A stretch of 15,002 nucleotides of DNA. Source: Propionibacteriaceae bacterium. Its GTDB lineage: Bacteria > Actinomycetota > Actinomycetes > Propionibacteriales > Propionibacteriaceae. The DNA lies in contig JAISGZ010000227.1 of NCBI GenBank assembly GCA_031262845.1, forward strand, positions 1 to 15,002, written 5' to 3'. Numbering within the stretch: position 1 is the stretch's first letter; every line of letters starts with the position of its first letter. The notes beneath the pieces are model-generated. The model had not been told where the DNA came from, searched no databases, and saw nothing but the letters and a program-made list of their open reading frames with translations. The position numbers and the translations under genes were made by a program. Positions 13,872 through 15,002 of this stretch are shown here, in pieces.

Positions 13872-13937
13872 AACCTAGCCAGAGGCTCAATGGCCGCGTC
13901 CGACACGGTCAGTCCACCGCCTGGAAAGGGACCAACA

Positions 13938-15002
13938 GTGATCACCTGCGCGCATTGCGGACACGAGTTTTCCTCCGCCTTAGCCGCATGTCCGGTGTGT
14001 CATATCCCGGTCAACGGTATTCCTCAGTGGTTGTTCCGAAACAACCCCACGAGCTCGCCTGAACGAGGCGGGCAACCGCCGGTGACGGCGCACGACGTGG
14101 CCCCGGAAGCCGCCGTCGCGACGGCCACGCCGCCTGAGGGCGCCATCTTCGCTTCCCCGGTCACCCCGTCAGTGGCTGACAATTGGAAACCTCTGAGCGC
14201 AGCTTTAGGTTTACCCGACGACGTGCCGCCGATTCCCGCGGCCACCGTTGACGCAGCCACTGAAGCCAACGCCCTGGCGGCCTCAGCCCCGGCTCCGGCT
14301 CAGATTCCGGTTCCGGCCCAAGCCTCGGTTCCGGCCGCTCCGGCAATGGCGGCCCCGGCTATGACGGCCCCATTGTCGGCCCCAGCCGAACCAGCGATGA
14401 TCGCCGCGCCTCAACTCAGCACTCCTCAACCCAGTACTCCCCTGCCCATGGCTGACGCCCCGACCCCGGTCAGCCCTGGTGAACCGGTCCCGGCTCACGT
14501 CGGTGTGGCTGGTGTCTTCGCCGCTGGTTCCGGCCAAGAGGCCACGCCGTTGCAACCGCCGGTCGGCGAAACCGCCGCTTCGCCGACTCAGACCGAGGCC
14601 GTGGCCGTTGAAGTCGCGTCCTCAGCCAGTCCGGCCGAAGCCCCGCTACCCAACGCCGATCTTGGCGCTGTCGCTCCGTCGGCGGCCGAAGCTGACGGCA
14701 CGGAAACGACCTTGCGGCTGTCGGAGATTTTGCCTGACTCGCAGCGTCGGGGAACGGCTTTGTTCGGGATCCAGGACGACTCGACGGCCGAATTGTCGTC
14801 GGATATGTTGACCTCGGCTTCCCGTCTCCAAGCTCCTCTCGACAGTCGGAACGTTAGTCCGGCTTTGCCGGCTTGGCAGCAGCCCATGGGAGCCCCCCTG
14901 ACCACGGGTATCTCCTCCAGTTTGACGCCGGCTGCGCCTGGCCTGGGCCCCAATGGTCTGAATGGCAATCTGCCGACCGAACCGGCCGACGATCTGTTCC
15001 GG
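13938..15002 (+). CDS. Zinc-ribbon protein with long Ala/Pro-rich region (3' end cut by window)
   Basis: The frame from GTG 13938 stays open for 355 codons to the window edge. AAAGGGA about 7 bases upstream supports the start. The N-terminus MITCAHCGHEFSSALAACPVCH has two CXXC pairs (Cys4, Cys7, Cys18, Cys21), a compact zinc ribbon. From about residue 45 the sequence is rich in Ala, Pro, Glu and Thr with no obvious fold, typical of a disordered linker. A slightly more regular stretch, TTLRLSEILPDSQRRGTALFGIQDDST (around residues 257-283), interrupts it. Zinc ribbons of this kind often sit at the N-terminus of actinobacterial proteins with later membrane or binding domains, but those would lie beyond the window. 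I do not recognise a family for the whole protein. Confidence 0.75.
   Translation, partial: MITCAHCGHEFSSALAACPVCHIPVNGIPQWLFRNNPTSSPERGGQPPVTAHDVAPEAAVATATPPEGAIFASPVTPSVADNWKPLSAALGLPDDVPPIPAATVDAATEANALAASAPAPAQIPVPAQASVPAAPAMAAPAMTAPLSAPAEPAMIAAPQLSTPQPSTPLPMADAPTPVSPGEPVPAHVGVAGVFAAGSGQEATPLQPPVGETAASPTQTEAVAVEVASSASPAEAPLPNADLGAVAPSAAEADGTETTLRLSEILPDSQRRGTALFGIQDDSTAELSSDMLTSASRLQAPLDSRNVSPALPAWQQPMGAPLTTGISSSLTPAAPGLGPNGLNGNLPTEPADDLFR

Overview
The window looks like chromosome from a GC-rich actinomycete. The Dcd is close to the mycobacterial type. Several genes appear to be read from leaderless or near-leaderless transcripts (a -10-like hexamer 7 nt before the ATG). The tRNA-Thr and most codon use also fit this group. 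I cannot name the genus.

Layout: (1) 1-1241, minus strand: 3'-truncated FAD/NAD(P)-dependent CoA-disulfide/persulfide reductase family enzyme, with a perfect 16-bp CsoR/CstR-type palindrome placed inside its promoter. (2) 1472-4068, plus: a two-gene M16 peptidase operon. The first subunit has the zinc motif and the second has the Arg/Tyr substrate-binding pair. (3) 4069-4524: 456 bases with no convincing gene but with strong GC-rich stem-loops. (4) 4525-5195: tRNA-Thr(CGT) followed 19 bp later by dcd, then a 102-bp segment bounded by an imperfect repeat of the dcd 3' end. (5) 5430-6229: a GatB/YqeY-domain protein and a small unrecognised protein, possibly ribbon-helix-helix. (6) 6346-9423: a large lower-GC gene joining a nucleoside-phosphorylase-fold domain, a NACHT NTPase and a C-terminal DUF6273/C-type-lectin-like domain. 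(7) 9507-10724, minus: an AAA_14/DUF4143 ATPase, convergent with gene 6. (8) 10892-13694, plus: a sugar-type ABC importer (lipoprotein, permease, single-domain ATPase). (9) 13938-15002, plus: start of a zinc-ribbon protein with a long Ala/Pro-rich region, open at the window edge.

The most exciting item is the three-part protein at 6346-9423. Its order (putative nucleotide-destroying effector, NACHT switch, variable-looking sensor fold) matches NLR-like immune proteins. Its last ~150 bases resemble the variable region of proteins diversified by diversity-generating retroelements (DGRs), although no reverse transcriptase or template repeat is visible here. The other genes look like housekeeping or transport functions and give no direct link to it.
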